Origin: Neovahlkampfia damariscottae
Lineage: Eukaryota > Heterolobosea > Selenaionea > Neovahlkampfiida > Neovahlkampfiidae
DNA length: 64,000 nucleotides
Direction of reading: 5' to 3'
Assembly (NCBI GenBank): GCA_016618085.1
Contig: JABLTG010000017.1
Span: forward strand, 62,001 to 126,000
Shown in pieces: positions 48,895 to 59,130 of this stretch. Below the pieces are notes generated by a model. That model searched no databases. It saw nothing but the letters and a program-made list of their open reading frames with translations, and had not been told where the DNA came from. Position 1 is the first letter of the stretch, and each line of letters opens with the position of its first letter. Position numbers and translations under genes: made by a program.

Positions 48895-50611
48895 ATGAAA
48901 CACTTATTTGCACTCGATTTATCAGTAGCAATTCGTAAACGCGAAGTGGAAGAATTACAAAAATTACTAATCCAAGGTCTGGACATTAACGAACAAATAG
49001 ACTACCCTGTTGGTTGTGTAAGAAAAAAAAAAAAGTGTTAAAAAAAAACAAGAACGTAAGACTAAATTTAAACCGACTGAAATTCACTCCAGTACGTAAG
49101 AAAATAGAAATTTAAAAAAAAACTCTGAAGAAAGTAACCGTTTTTTTTAAAAAAAAAATTAAAAATATTTAGAACGTAAGAGACAATTAAGTTTTAATTT
49201 GATTCAGGATGTAAGAAGAATATATATATTTGATGCTAATATCTACTTAGAAAGTAAGAAAACAAATTTTAAATGAACTTTTAATAAGTATGTAAGATCT
49301 CAAATTCATTGGTGAATTAAAAATTAAATTTAGTGGGTAAAAAAATAAAAAATTTAAATTACAACAAAAGTGGGTAAGAATAAATTAGAAATTAAAAAAA
49401 AAATTTATTTTAGTACGTAAGAAATAATAAAACTTTAAAAATATTTTAGTACGTAAGAAATAAAATTAGAAATAAAATATATTTTAGAAAGTAAGAATAA
49501 ATTCATCAATAAACAATGTCATAGAACGTAAAAATAAAAATAATTAAAAACGACATTTTAGGAAGTAATTTAAAAAAAAATTAATTGTAAAAAGTATATC
49601 ACAAACGTAAGTCACTTTGATCACAAACTTTAAAAGGATAAAAGAGCATATGGTGAGAGTATTCCATGGACAGCACTTCAATACGCTGCAGCAAGTGGAT
49701 ATCAAGTATTTTCTTGTTTTATTAAACTTTAACAGGACGTTATTGATTTTTTAGTTGAAAATGGAGCGGATACCACTATTCAAGATAAATGTAATCGCAC
49801 AGCGCAACAAATAGCAGATTTATTAAACAGAAATGTGGATGTCCAAAAATGGAACAAAGAACAAGAAAAGAAAGAAAATGAAAAATCAGTTGAACAAAAA
49901 GAAATTGAAAAGAAAAAAAAAGAAGAAGAAGAAATCTTGAAAAAATTTGATGAATTCATTTCACAACCAATAGAATTCTTCAAAAAATTAAAAGTCTCTT
50001 ACAATTCTAAGAAACAACATTTTGAAGTATTTCTCAACAAATATCAAAAATTTGCTAAAAATATTGATGGAAATGATTATTTAGAGAACATAATGATCGA
50101 AAGACTCGAAAAATCAAAAGATTCAAAAATGATTGAAGTTTTAAGTGACTCATTAAGAAAGAGTTATAAACAAAAATTCATTGAAGTAGTTTCAGAATCA
50201 AAAAAGAAATTAGGTTTACCAAAGAAATTAGGAATTAAGCTTTCATTATTGGTGTATGATAAAGCAGAAGAATTTCCTGATCTCAATGAAGAACAACTTT
50301 ACCAATTGATTTATGAAGATGAGTTTATTGAATGGTCAGAAAATAAATCTGAATTTATGAAGGAATTTGATGAGTTAGTCGGATTTGATGGACTTTCAGG
50401 AATGGATTCACAACCTAATATTTTTAAAGCAATTAGATCAGGAGAAATTTCAGGCATTGATTATTCTCAATTCTTTCCAGAATTAGAACAATTTTTTGGA
50501 ACAATGAAAAAATATTTTGGTGATGATTCAATGGAAGTCTTTTTGAAATTGACAAATGAAAATGAATCATTAAAACAACAAATTGAAATTCTCAAAGGAG
50601 GAAAAAAATAA
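48895..50611 (+). CDS. Ankyrin-repeat protein with a single-codon microexon array
   Basis: 373 residues with all exons included: exon 48895-49017 (41 codons), fourteen 3-nt exons and one 12-nt exon between 49053 and 49606, exon 49637-49705, and exon 49736-50611. Residues 1-41 give the end of one ankyrin-like unit (LQKLLIQGLDINEQIDYPVG). After the loop, IPWTALQYAAASGYQDVIDF and LVENGADTTIQDK complete a typical repeat. A Lys/Glu-rich helix leads to a ~220-residue helical domain shared with the proteins encoded at 32881-34449 and 34618-36168 (EKSKDSKMIEVL, EFIEWSENKSEFMKEFDE, MKKYFGDD) and a short coiled coil. All sixteen array introns are phase 0. The long-exon parts are firm; the microexon reading is inferred. 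Confidence 0.8.
49018..49636 (+). other. Serial array of sixteen 30-42-nt introns around fifteen microexons
   Basis: Introns 49018-49052, 49056-49092, 49096-49130, 49134-49172, 49176-49207, 49211-49250, 49254-49288, 49292-49333, 49337-49370, 49374-49413, 49417-49449, 49453-49487, 49491-49524, 49528-49561, 49565-49594 and 49607-49636. Each starts GTAA and ends AG. Between the first fifteen lie single codons in the order AAC, TAC, AAA, AAC, GAT, AAA, TAT, TGG, TGG, TAC, TAC, AAA, AAC, GAA; the fifteenth exon is TATATCACAAAC. Intron lengths match the rest of the window. An alternative is one 619-nt intron removed stepwise with the AG-NNN-GT points as ratchets, leaving no coding. The near-exact 3-nt spacing at fourteen places is what supports real exons. 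Confidence 0.75.
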
Positions 50612-50721
50612 AATTATCATTTCTCATTCAACTCGAAATATTATTTTTATTGGAAGTTAAAAGATGTTTTTATTGGATAATTTTTTAACAGGTGGTTAAA
50701 ACAAACAGCATTTCTTCAGTC

Positions 50722-52218
50722 ATGAATTTTACTGGAGTAAAAAATATATTATCTGCTACTAAAGAAAAAATATCCGATATTTATCATGATTTTATGGCTT
50801 GGTATTCATCATCTGGTTTTATAAAATTCTTGAATTTTTTGATCTTTTTTATAACACCTTTAATCGCATGTGTTTCTTTAACAATGGGTGCATTTTCATT
50901 TTTTACATTATTTGGTGACGTGGAAGATTTACAAAATATTGTTTCAAATTGGAAACTAAATCCTATTAAGGAAATTCGTTTTGTTGATTCAAATGTTTGT
51001 CCTGATGATTTTTCGTATTTAAACACAACATGGCCAGGAACTTTAGATCACTGTGATTGTCGAAAAATTGGTCAAACTATTCGTTTGGGGCCTTGTTTTG
51101 CTTGGGAAGATAAATGCACTTTTCGAAAAGGTATTAAGCCAAAAGAATTGAATCGTTGGAGAAATAAAACAATATGCGTTCAAAGATATAAAAATGAATC
51201 TGCATTAGAAAGACCATTTCCTGTAATGACGAATGCATCCACAAATTGCACTCAAAATAGAAGGTTATGTGGTGGTGGAAATATTTCAAATCAAACTTGC
51301 ATATTGAAAATGCAAAAAGAATGTCCTGTCAATTATATGATAGTTTCTGATCAAAGGGAACCTAAATATTGGCCTATTGATGAAAAATTTAATTTGAATT
51401 ATGATACATCCAGAAATTTTTTACCAATTGTTGATTTGATTCAAACTGAAGGACACCCATGTAAAAGTGGTATACCAGGAAGTAGTGCACGTAAAAGGAT
51501 TCCAATGAGGGATTGGATTGAACCAAAATTGTGTTACATTCCCGACACAAGATATCAAGAATTTGATTCTATGTCAGAAATGGAATTTCTAGTTGAAAAT
51601 GGAGTTCCAAAAGATCATATTCTTGAAGATGCTTCAAATGTAACGTGGAAGTTTAGTTACAGAAATGAAATTCCATGGAAATATGATTGTGAAATAACAA
51701 GAGAATATATTGTTGAAAATATTGGAACAATTGATATGGTCAAGTTATTACAATTCATCCTATTTATATGCACATTATTTGGATCTGTTATTTTATCATG
51801 TTGTCTTCCATGTTTTGAAATTTCTCAAGGAAGACTATATTTCATTTTATGTCCACAAAAATTAAACATTAAGAAAGAAATTCGATTGATAAAAGCAGAT
51901 ATATGCGGTAGTTTTTGTCAAATATTTTGCAATTCTTTAACTTTTATACCTGTATTTGTGACCATTTTATACTCTTTAATATTGATTAGATTTTATTCAC
52001 ATTTGAGAATATTTTCATGTTCAGATAATTTATCAAACATCACATCAAGATCATTAGCTATTAAATTAGAAAGATCAACATCTTTTTTCAATCTGCTGAT
52101 TATCATTTTGGATGTTGTTCTCACAATTAAAGCAATAATATTTTTATTCAGTAGTTGTTTACTGTTAAAAGAAAAACAAAGAGAAAAACGTCTTTTTGAA
52201 CAATACATGGAAATTTAA
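50722..52218 (+). CDS. Cys-rich multi-pass membrane protein
   Basis: 498 residues, single exon. ATG 50722 is the first after the ATTGG at 50672-50676. A membrane segment near the N-terminus (FLNFLIFFITPLIACVSLT) leads into a ~280-residue luminal/extracellular domain with about 14 Cys and many N-glycosylation sites (TWPGTLDHCDCRK, RLGPCFAWEDKC, TCILKMQKECPVNY). Three further helices follow near the C-terminus (LLQFILFICTLFGSVILSCC), with a short charged tail. The combination of a Trp-Pro-Gly-Thr...Cys-Asp-Cys loop between membrane helices occurs in other protist membrane proteins, but I cannot name the family. Confidence 0.78.
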   Translation: MNFTGVKNILSATKEKISDIYHDFMAWYSSSGFIKFLNFLIFFITPLIACVSLTMGAFSFFTLFGDVEDLQNIVSNWKLNPIKEIRFVDSNVCPDDFSYLNTTWPGTLDHCDCRKIGQTIRLGPCFAWEDKCTFRKGIKPKELNRWRNKTICVQRYKNESALERPFPVMTNASTNCTQNRRLCGGGNISNQTCILKMQKECPVNYMIVSDQREPKYWPIDEKFNLNYDTSRNFLPIVDLIQTEGHPCKSGIPGSSARKRIPMRDWIEPKLCYIPDTRYQEFDSMSEMEFLVENGVPKDHILEDASNVTWKFSYRNEIPWKYDCEITREYIVENIGTIDMVKLLQFILFICTLFGSVILSCCLPCFEISQGRLYFILCPQKLNIKKEIRLIKADICGSFCQIFCNSLTFIPVFVTILYSLILIRFYSHLRIFSCSDNLSNITSRSLAIKLERSTSFFNLLIIILDVVLTIKAIIFLFSSCLLLKEKQREKRLFEQYMEI

Positions 52219-52311
52219 ATAAAATTTTATTTTTTCGGAGATTTTACATAAAAACGTTGAAGACAATTTTGATTTTGATTGGTTGAATACAAATTAGAAA
52301 GTCTTTTGGCA

Positions 52312-53340
52312 ATGTCACAACAACAAGTTAAAGAAGAAAAGAAATACGGTCTTATGCACTATATTAAAGGAGCTGCTGCTGGTGGTATCTGTTGTTCAAT
52401 TACACACGCAGGTATGTGTCCAGTAGATGTCGTCAAAACGTAATTCAATCTTTCTTAACCAGTTTTTTTTTTTTAGACGTATTCAACTTGACCCAGTAAA
52501 ATATAGCGGCGGTATGGTATCAGCATTCAGAGATGTTGTCAAAACTGAAGGATTTGGAGCTCTTACAACAGGGTATAAGATTTAACATAAAAAAAAATTA
52601 AACTTTTTTAAAGACTTGGAGCTACAGCAGCAGGATATTTTGTTCAAGGATGGTTCAAATTTGGAGGTGTTGAATTTTTCAAAATCAAACTTGCAAATTA
52701 TTTAGGAGAACAAAAAGCTTGGGACAATAGAATGGGTATTTACCTTGGTGCATCTGCAGCAGCTGAATTTATCGCTGATTTATTTTTATGTCCACTTGAA
52801 GCTGTTAGAATTAGATCAGTTTCTGATTCAACATTTCCAAAAGGACTCGGAGCTGGAGCTGTTCAAATGTTAAAAACTGATGGTATTTTAGGATTCTATG
52901 CAGGTCTTGGACCAATCTTATTTAAACAAATTCCATATACAATGGCTAAATTTGCTGTTCAAGGAAAAACTGCTGAAATGATTTACAACTCATTAGGAAC
53001 AGATCCAAAACAATGTTCAAACTCAAAAAATTTAGCAATTTCATTAAGTTCTGGTATTGTTGCTGGTGTTGCTGCTGCTGTTATTTCACATCCTGCTGAT
53101 ACACTTTTATCAAAAATTAATAAAAAAGGAGCTGGTGGTGATGGATCCACATTCCAACGTTTAGTAAATATTGCAAAAGAAATGGGTTTCAAAAAACTCT
53201 GTTTGACTGGATTAGGACCACGTTGTGTAATGATTGGTACTTTAACAGCTGGACAATTTGGTATCTTTGACACAGTAATGAATGCTTTAGGTGCTTCTAA
53301 ATTCCATTTCCATAATCCTGCTGATGATCAAAAACACTAA
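52312..53340 (+). CDS. Mitochondrial phosphate carrier (SLC25A3-like)
   Basis: 316 residues from exons 52312-52439, 52477-52572 and 52614-53340. Three mitochondrial-carrier repeats are visible, each with its Px[D/E]xx[K/R]-type signature: CPVDVVKTR, CPLEAVRIR and HPADTLLSK. The phosphate-carrier features KYSGGMVSAFRDVVKTEGF, GWFKFGGVEFFK and QIPYTMAKFAV support PiC rather than another SLC25 member. It imports inorganic phosphate with a proton across the inner mitochondrial membrane for ATP synthesis, so it implies an aerobic mitochondrion. ATTGG at 52278-52282. Ends 47 nt before the convergent HACD stop. Confidence 0.92.
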
Positions 53341-53387
53341 ATGGAATAAAACAAATACTTGTTTTTTGGGCGAATTACGAACTTTTA

Positions 53388-54109
53388 TTATGACTTTTTC
53401 TTGTCTTTGAATAATTTTGAATTTCTTTGTTTTAACATGTACTTGTAGAGTAATGGAAAAGCATAAAAATAACCAAATAAAAATATGAAAGTGAAGTAAT
53501 ATGAATCAAATGCAATATTATAATCATTTGGCATGAAAATTGAAAATGGTCTTTTTACAAAAATTAAATTCATTTGTGAGATGACTAAATAAATTTCGGA
53601 AATGACACCAACAGGATATAATATAATAAATAATGAATATCGAATAAATAATAATAAATAAAAGTTGACATTGATTTCTTTGGTGATGTAAAATAAACTT
53701 CTTAACATTTCAGTTAAAGACCAACAAAAAACTAAAAGAAAAACGAACATTTCTTGTGTTTGAGAAAGGTTTTTTAAGTTTATGGCTACCCATAAAACAC
53801 TTTAGTTTTAGTTGATTTTATCATTTTTCTTTACTAATTTTTTCCTAAAGTTTGAATGAAACTTGTGGCAAATGGTGAATTAACAAGACCAAATAATCCA
53901 TGAACACATTCTTCAAAATGGTCAGAATTTTAATTAGAATCACCTAAAAATGCTAATGCTTGAATAAATTTTAAAGGATTCTCGACAGAAGCAAAAACGT
54001 TTTTGAACTCCAATGAAAAACCACTGAGAATAGTGAATATAATCAAACTCCAGCCTGAAAGCATCACCAAATTAAATAAAATGATGTATAATTTCTTCAA
54101 CAAACCCAT
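53388..54109 (-). CDS. Very-long-chain 3-hydroxyacyl-CoA dehydratase (PHS1/HACD)
   Basis: 217 residues from exons 54109-53944, 53910-53835 and 53799-53388, the same length as yeast Phs1. It catalyses the third step of very-long-chain fatty-acid elongation in the ER. Recognisable parts: LYIILFNLVMLSGWSL, LGECVHGLFGLV (the ExVH region), CWSLTEMLRSLFY and RYSLFIILYPVGVISE. Tyr142 and Glu149, seven residues apart, match the catalytic Tyr/Glu pair of Phs1. Six membrane helices and a dilysine-type C-terminus (KDKKKS) fit ER retention. Start 54109 (MGLLKKLY) is preferred to an ATG further upstream because CCAAT at 54117-54121 lies between them. Confidence 0.93.
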
Positions 54110-54493
54110 CAACTTTCCAATAAACCGGTTTGGCCAATTAATTCTTTTTAGAATGTTAGAAAAAATTTTATCAGACAAATGCCTCATTTCTTCCTTCATG
54201 TATTTAAGTTTACTATGACTATCGGACTCGTCATTTGATGATCATCACTAAGGATGATAACTTTAAAAATTTCACTTAAAATAAAAAAAAAAAATAGAAA
54301 AAAAAATTATGCTTTTGTTATCAGACAAATGCCTCGTTTCTTCTGTCATTGGTAAATTAAAGCTTATAAGAACTACAAACTAAAATTTTATCGGACTCGT
54401 CATTTGTTTCGTCATCTTATAACAAGATTATAACAAAGAAAAAAGTACTAAAATATTCAAAACAATTTTAAGAAAAAAAAATTATATTTTTCT
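54110..54493. repeat. Spacer with duplicated segments upstream of HACD
   Basis: Two copies of the motif TATCAGACAAATGCCTC (A-to-G change in the next base) start near 54169 and 54319, 150 nt apart. Each is followed, 50 or 69 nt later, by ATCGGACTCGTCATTTG (54221 and 54390). The intervening DNA is mostly A/T runs. This looks like an old tandem duplication of an HACD upstream segment; the first copy includes the CCAAT-side flank. No gene seen. Confidence 0.6.
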
Positions 54494-55540
54494 TCAACTT
54501 AAAATTAAAACTTCATCTGTTATCGTTGCAATTTCATATTCTTTGGTTTGTCCTTCAGTTGTGATTTTCAAAGTAGTTCCATTTTTGCTCAATTTCCAAT
54601 TTCCATTTGAAGTAGTTTTTTTTCCTTCAATTACAGTCACAGACGAAAAAGAACCATCATCAATGAAACTAATTACAGGTCTCGTATTGTCTTCTTGTTC
54701 AAATTCGAAATTTGTTGGTCTATAAACGAGAATATTTGTTCCTTCAGGAGATTCTGTTATTGAAAATAACCAAACTGAACATAATAATTTCAAATTTCTT
54801 TCATAATTATCATCTTCAGGTGTAATAATAGGTTTTTCAACTTGAGGAATATTTCCAGTTGACGGAGGAACAATTGGCATGATTGGTTGAGGAAATGGAT
54901 CATCCATTGGGTCATCATCAGAATTATAATCTGGTTCTTCTTCTTCATGAACAAAACCTTCTCCTTTTATAACCTTTCCTTTTGATTCTAATTTTTGAAG
55001 AGTTATTGATCCTTTTGGAACTAAACCAGCATCTTTTAAAGTTGTAATTTTGAAATCTTTTAATTCAAATTCTTTTTTTGGAAATGGTGTTAGTATTGTG
55101 AATTCACCTAATCTAATATCCTCTCCACATTTTTCTTGAACAATTTTTGCTACATCAAGTAAATTTGAATCAACTGGAAAAGTTTCTCTTAAAGTAGTAC
55201 CGTTAAACATACGAATTTGAATCAAACATTCCTTATAGTTCTTTTCAATTTTTGGTGTTTCAGTTTTGGTTTTTTCTTCTTTTTTTGGTTTTGTTGTTGT
55301 ACTAGTTGTACTGTTTTGACTTGGAGTTGGATTTGTAATTTTTGGTACATCAGAGTATAATTTTTGTTTTGCTTGTTCTTCTCTTCTTTTTTTATCTTCT
55401 TGTGCTTGAGCTCTAACTTTTTTTAAAAGTTCTTTTTTTTGTTGTTGTTCTTTTTTTATTCTTTCTTTTTCAAGTTGTCTTTGTTTTTCTTGAAATTTTC
55501 TTTTTTCTTCTTCAGAATCACCTTTGAGTTTTGTGCTCAT
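54494..55540 (-). CDS. UBX-domain protein (UBXN1/SAKS1-like p97 cofactor)
   Basis: 348 residues, single exon. A highly charged coiled coil (residues ~8-65, many KE repeats) and a Thr/Lys-rich linker precede a UBX domain at ~100-185 (CLIQIRMFNGTTLRETFP, TILTPFPKKEFE, ITTLKDAGLVPKGSITLQK). The usual FPR loop that inserts into the p97/CDC48 N-domain is here TPFPKK, so the canonical Arg is replaced by Lys. The C-terminal ~120 residues form an extra beta-rich domain of unknown type. Family knowledge points to recruitment of CDC48 to ubiquitylated substrates. ATTGG at 55584-55588, 43 nt before the ATG. Confidence 0.88.
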   Translation of the reverse strand: MSTKLKGDSEEEKRKFQEKQRQLEKERIKKEQQQKKELLKKVRAQAQEDKKRREEQAKQKLYSDVPKITNPTPSQNSTTSTTTKPKKEEKTKTETPKIEKNYKECLIQIRMFNGTTLRETFPVDSNLLDVAKIVQEKCGEDIRLGEFTILTPFPKKEFELKDFKITTLKDAGLVPKGSITLQKLESKGKVIKGEGFVHEEEEPDYNSDDDPMDDPFPQPIMPIVPPSTGNIPQVEKPIITPEDDNYERNLKLLCSVWLFSITESPEGTNILVYRPTNFEFEQEDNTRPVISFIDDGSFSSVTVIEGKKTTSNGNWKLSKNGTTLKITTEGQTKEYEIATITDEVLILS

Positions 55541-55712
55541 TTTTTCACTCCTTTTTTCTTTTCTAAAAATAAAATATAATTTGATTGGTCATTTATTAAA
55601 TTGAAAATATTCTGAAGGAAATCGATTTATTGTATTATTTTATACAATGCCAAATTTCAATTCTTGCTCTTTAGAGAATCAGTTTGATTGGTCAATAAGA
55701 ATCACAAACAAA

Positions 55713-56653
55713 ATGGGTCAAAGTGTAACTTCGGTCTCAGGTTCAGTCATTGGACAAACAATCAATATTAAAGGATATAAACTAATCAGTGTTCTTGGTG
55801 AAGGAGGTTTTGGAACAGTTTACAGAGCCATAAGTCAAAAAAATGGACAATACTATGCAATTAAAGTCATGGAAGCACCAAATATGGATGAAATAACAAC
55901 CATATCCTCTGAAATAAGTATAATGAAAAAATTAGAACATCCAAACCTTGTGAAAATTGAACAAACTTTTTTTCAGGTGGTGAACAAAAATCTATTGAAA
56001 ATTTATATTGTGATGGAGCTCTGTGATTGTTCTTTGGATTTATTTTTATCAATACAAGAATCACCCATCCCGAACTATCTTGTTTTGAAATGGTTTGTTG
56101 AATTGCTTTCTGCTCTTTCAATGGTCCATTCAAAGAATATTGTTCATTCGTAAATGATAACCAAATAATTTTAAATTTTTTAAAGCGATATTAAACCTGG
56201 GAATATCATGTTGAAAAAAGAAATAGATGGTGATTTATGTTTGAAAATTGGTGATTTTGGTGCTGGAATTCATTTAGGAGATGAAGGTGTTTCAGCAACT
56301 CCACTGTACATACCACCTGAGTTGTTGATGACACAGAAGTTTGAAAAATCTATGGATATTTGGGCTTTAGGTTTATGTTTATTTCAAGTTTTAGCAAATT
56401 TATCATCTGAAAAGTTATTTCAAATTTTTCTACAAATCAAAGGTGAAGGTTTGGTATTTTTCAATTCTGTTTCAAGAAAAAGTGTTTTTGATCAATTCAA
56501 TATTGATCCATTATTTCAAAAAATTTTGGAGAAAATGGTAAAACCAATTCAATTTAGTTGACTTTTCAGTTGTGTGCTCCGAAAGACAGAATGGAAGCTG
56601 CAGATTTATTGCAGTTGACAATTGAAGTAATCTCCAATTTACCAAAGAAATAA
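55713..56653 (+). CDS. Small serine/threonine protein kinase, probably myristoylated
   Basis: 290 residues from exons 55713-56149, 56186-56537 and 56570-56653. Kinase motifs in order: glycine loop GEGGFG (29-34), YAIK with Lys51, HSDIKPGN in the catalytic loop (His-Ser-Asp instead of HRD, Asp147), DFG at 169-171 and PPE in place of APE. The missing HRD Arg implies it does not depend on activation-loop phosphorylation in the usual way. ATG 55713 is chosen because ATTGG (55687-55691) lies 21 nt upstream. The resulting MGQSVTS end is a good N-myristoylation signal, suggesting a membrane-bound enzyme. Little besides the kinase fold is present. Confidence 0.88.
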
Positions 56654-56690
56654 ACCATTCATATTTATATTTTTAAAAGAGAGTGAATAT

Positions 56691-59130
56691 TTATTCAACA
56701 AAGTCCAATTTTGGTCGATAAATGAATCCCTTTGAATATTTTTCTAAATTAACTGATGACTTTAAATTTCTTGGAAGAGTTTTCTTTGTGAATGATTGTA
56801 ATGATTTGAATGAAAATAAAGCAATATAGAAAAATAAAACAATCAAAAACAAAAATATTTCCAAAACCATATGGGAGATGTATAATAAATTGGATGCTGA
56901 AATTTTGAAAGCATAAAAGAATATTTGAAATAAAATGAATCCCAGCAAAACCCAAATTGTCATTTTCATCACTAACCAAGTTTTTTTCATAATGACAACA
57001 TTGTCGTCTGATTTTTTCTTTAATTTCAATTTACTTCCCATTATAACTCCTATCAATAATCGATCAATGAAAAATTTGATAAAAAAGTAAAAAAATGCAC
57101 ATGCTAAAAAAATTCGATCAGAAAATGGAATCTTACGTAAAATGACTGGTGTAAATAAACTATAACACAAAGTGATACATAAAATGACACACATGAATGA
57201 ATAATCTGTAGACATTTTGAAATCAATTGATTCAGCTGCTTCTAAATTCTTTTTTGGAGTTGTTGATATTGCCCATAAAAATGCATAAAAAACCAAATCC
57301 TTAATCATCACCAATGATTCAAAATTCTTCAATAAAGCCATTTGTAATAATAAATTAATAAAGAAAGAACCACTAAAAGGCATAAACTATTCAAAAAAAA
57401 AGTTAAAAAAATAAATACAAATTTACCATTAATTTGAACATTTTCTCAATATCTCCACTTGATTTGAAGTATTGAACTACACCATCAGCAGATCCCAATA
57501 ACAAAGTTGGTAAAATAAAGACACTCAAAGTCAAATAAATAAACATTCTAAACATCACCATTCTAGAAAACTTTGAATTTGTTCTATATTTTGCAAAACC
57601 AGTAATGAATTTAACAATCTCAACAAGAAAAGTTGAATAAATCAAAACAGTCAAAGTTGGAATATACTGAAAAAAAAAATTACCTAATTGACCTGATTGC
57701 ATTGTAATGAAATAAATACCTTGTTGAATATAAGGTAAACTTCCAATAGATTGAAGAGCAGTAACAACTGATATTGGAGTAGTGAAGAAAATTAAAATGA
57801 TCAAAATTATTCCATGAGCAATCAACTCTCTAATGATATTAATGTATCTGTGTGTCAAATAATTGATCCAACTAATATCTGAAGGATCAATCGCTTTTTT
57901 AACTTTAAATTCAAATGTATGGTCTCCAGAGGTAAGAGTTTTCTTTTCTTCTGATTTTTTAGAAATGACTCTTTTGATCTGTTGAACAATGTTATTTTGC
58001 TTTAAACAGTTTTCTGCGTCTTCCATTGATCGAAAAATGATATGTGCTTTTCTAGTTGATTTGACTCTAGAAAATTCACCATTGAGTGCTTTTTTATATT
58101 CTAAATTCCATTCATTCAGTTCTTCCTTTAAATTTTCATATTTAGTGGTGTAATGTTCCACTGCGTCAACCATGATATTGAAATCAACACAAAAAGCTTT
58201 TGGAGGATCTTCTGGATCTGTATTCAAATAGGTATAGTGATCTAATAATTCTTTACAATTTTGAAGCTTTTTGTTGATTTTCAAACCTTCAGAAACATTG
58301 TATAAAATTTCACAACTTGTGATTTCATTATTAGGATATAAAGATTCTAAAATTACTTCTAACTCTGAATCTAGTAAATCTGATGGTAAATCATAAATTT
58401 GAACTGAATAACTTGATATATCTTCTTCAGGTTTCAACCAAGTTGTGCTTTTATAATAAAACAAACAAATCATTGAAACAATAATAAAAGCAAAAACAAA
58501 AGACAAACCGACATGAAAATATAATTTCCATGGTGTATTTACTACCATAGTCACCGAAGTTTTCAATAAATTCGATTGCTCTTGTGTCAAATTAGTAGCA
58601 TTATTTGTTCCATAAATAAAAACTGGAGGATTTCCTGTCAAATGAATCGGCAGCAGTATCGGTAAAGCAATAACAGAAAGTGTGAATATGGCTATAATCA
58701 TGTATTTTTGAAACAAAAGATAAACTCCGACTTCAGTTCCATAAATTGAATTTACATCTTCAAAAAAGAATTCTCCGAATCTAAGGCAAGGTACAAAGGT
58801 ACTTATTGAAGTTATTAAAACATAGAAAAATCTTTTGATTTTGTCTTTAATCGTTTTTTTTTGTACATGATAGATTGGAGCTTCTCCTGAATCTATTGCT
58901 GATTCTTTGTAATCTATTTCTTTTTTGGAATGTTTCAGTTGTTTTTCATATTGTTGTTGATATCTCTTCTTTTTTTTTAAGTCAAAAGGTGGTAACCAAA
59001 TAACGCAAGTAACGAAAGCGAGAAACATCAGCGAGCATAAAATTGTGTTGACCCATATCGTGGTTCCTATACCTCCTGAAGGTAGGTGGACAATTCTCGT
59101 GATATTAACAAATTGTTCAAATTCACTCAT
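56691..59130 (-). CDS. OSCA/TMEM63/CSC1-family mechanosensitive channel
   Basis: 799 residues from exons 59130-57428 and 57387-56691. Layout follows the family: an N-terminal membrane helix (TILCSLMFLAFVTCVIWLP), a cytosolic loop, RFGEFFFEDVNSIYGTEVGV, two further helices, a long cytosolic RRM-like domain (SSYSVQIYDLPSDLLDSELE) and then AIDPSDISWINYLT preceding the pore helices (HGIILIILIFFTTPISVVTAL). Known members are mechanically or osmotically gated cation channels, or lipid scramblases, of the plasma or vacuolar membrane. The second exon encodes the last ~230 residues with the remaining helices. It converges on the kinase gene with 37 nt between stops. Confidence 0.92.

Noticed and set aside
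49018-49636. Tandem GTAAG-containing repeats read as a satellite or CRISPR-like array
   Set aside because: Units vary in length and sequence; only splice-site-like borders recur. The position inside an ankyrin coding frame and the exact 3-nt spacing fit introns far better.
54110-54199. Upstream start for HACD
   Set aside because: CCAAT lies between the two ATGs; the later start gives the exact length of yeast Phs1, and the extra residues overlap a duplicated noncoding motif.
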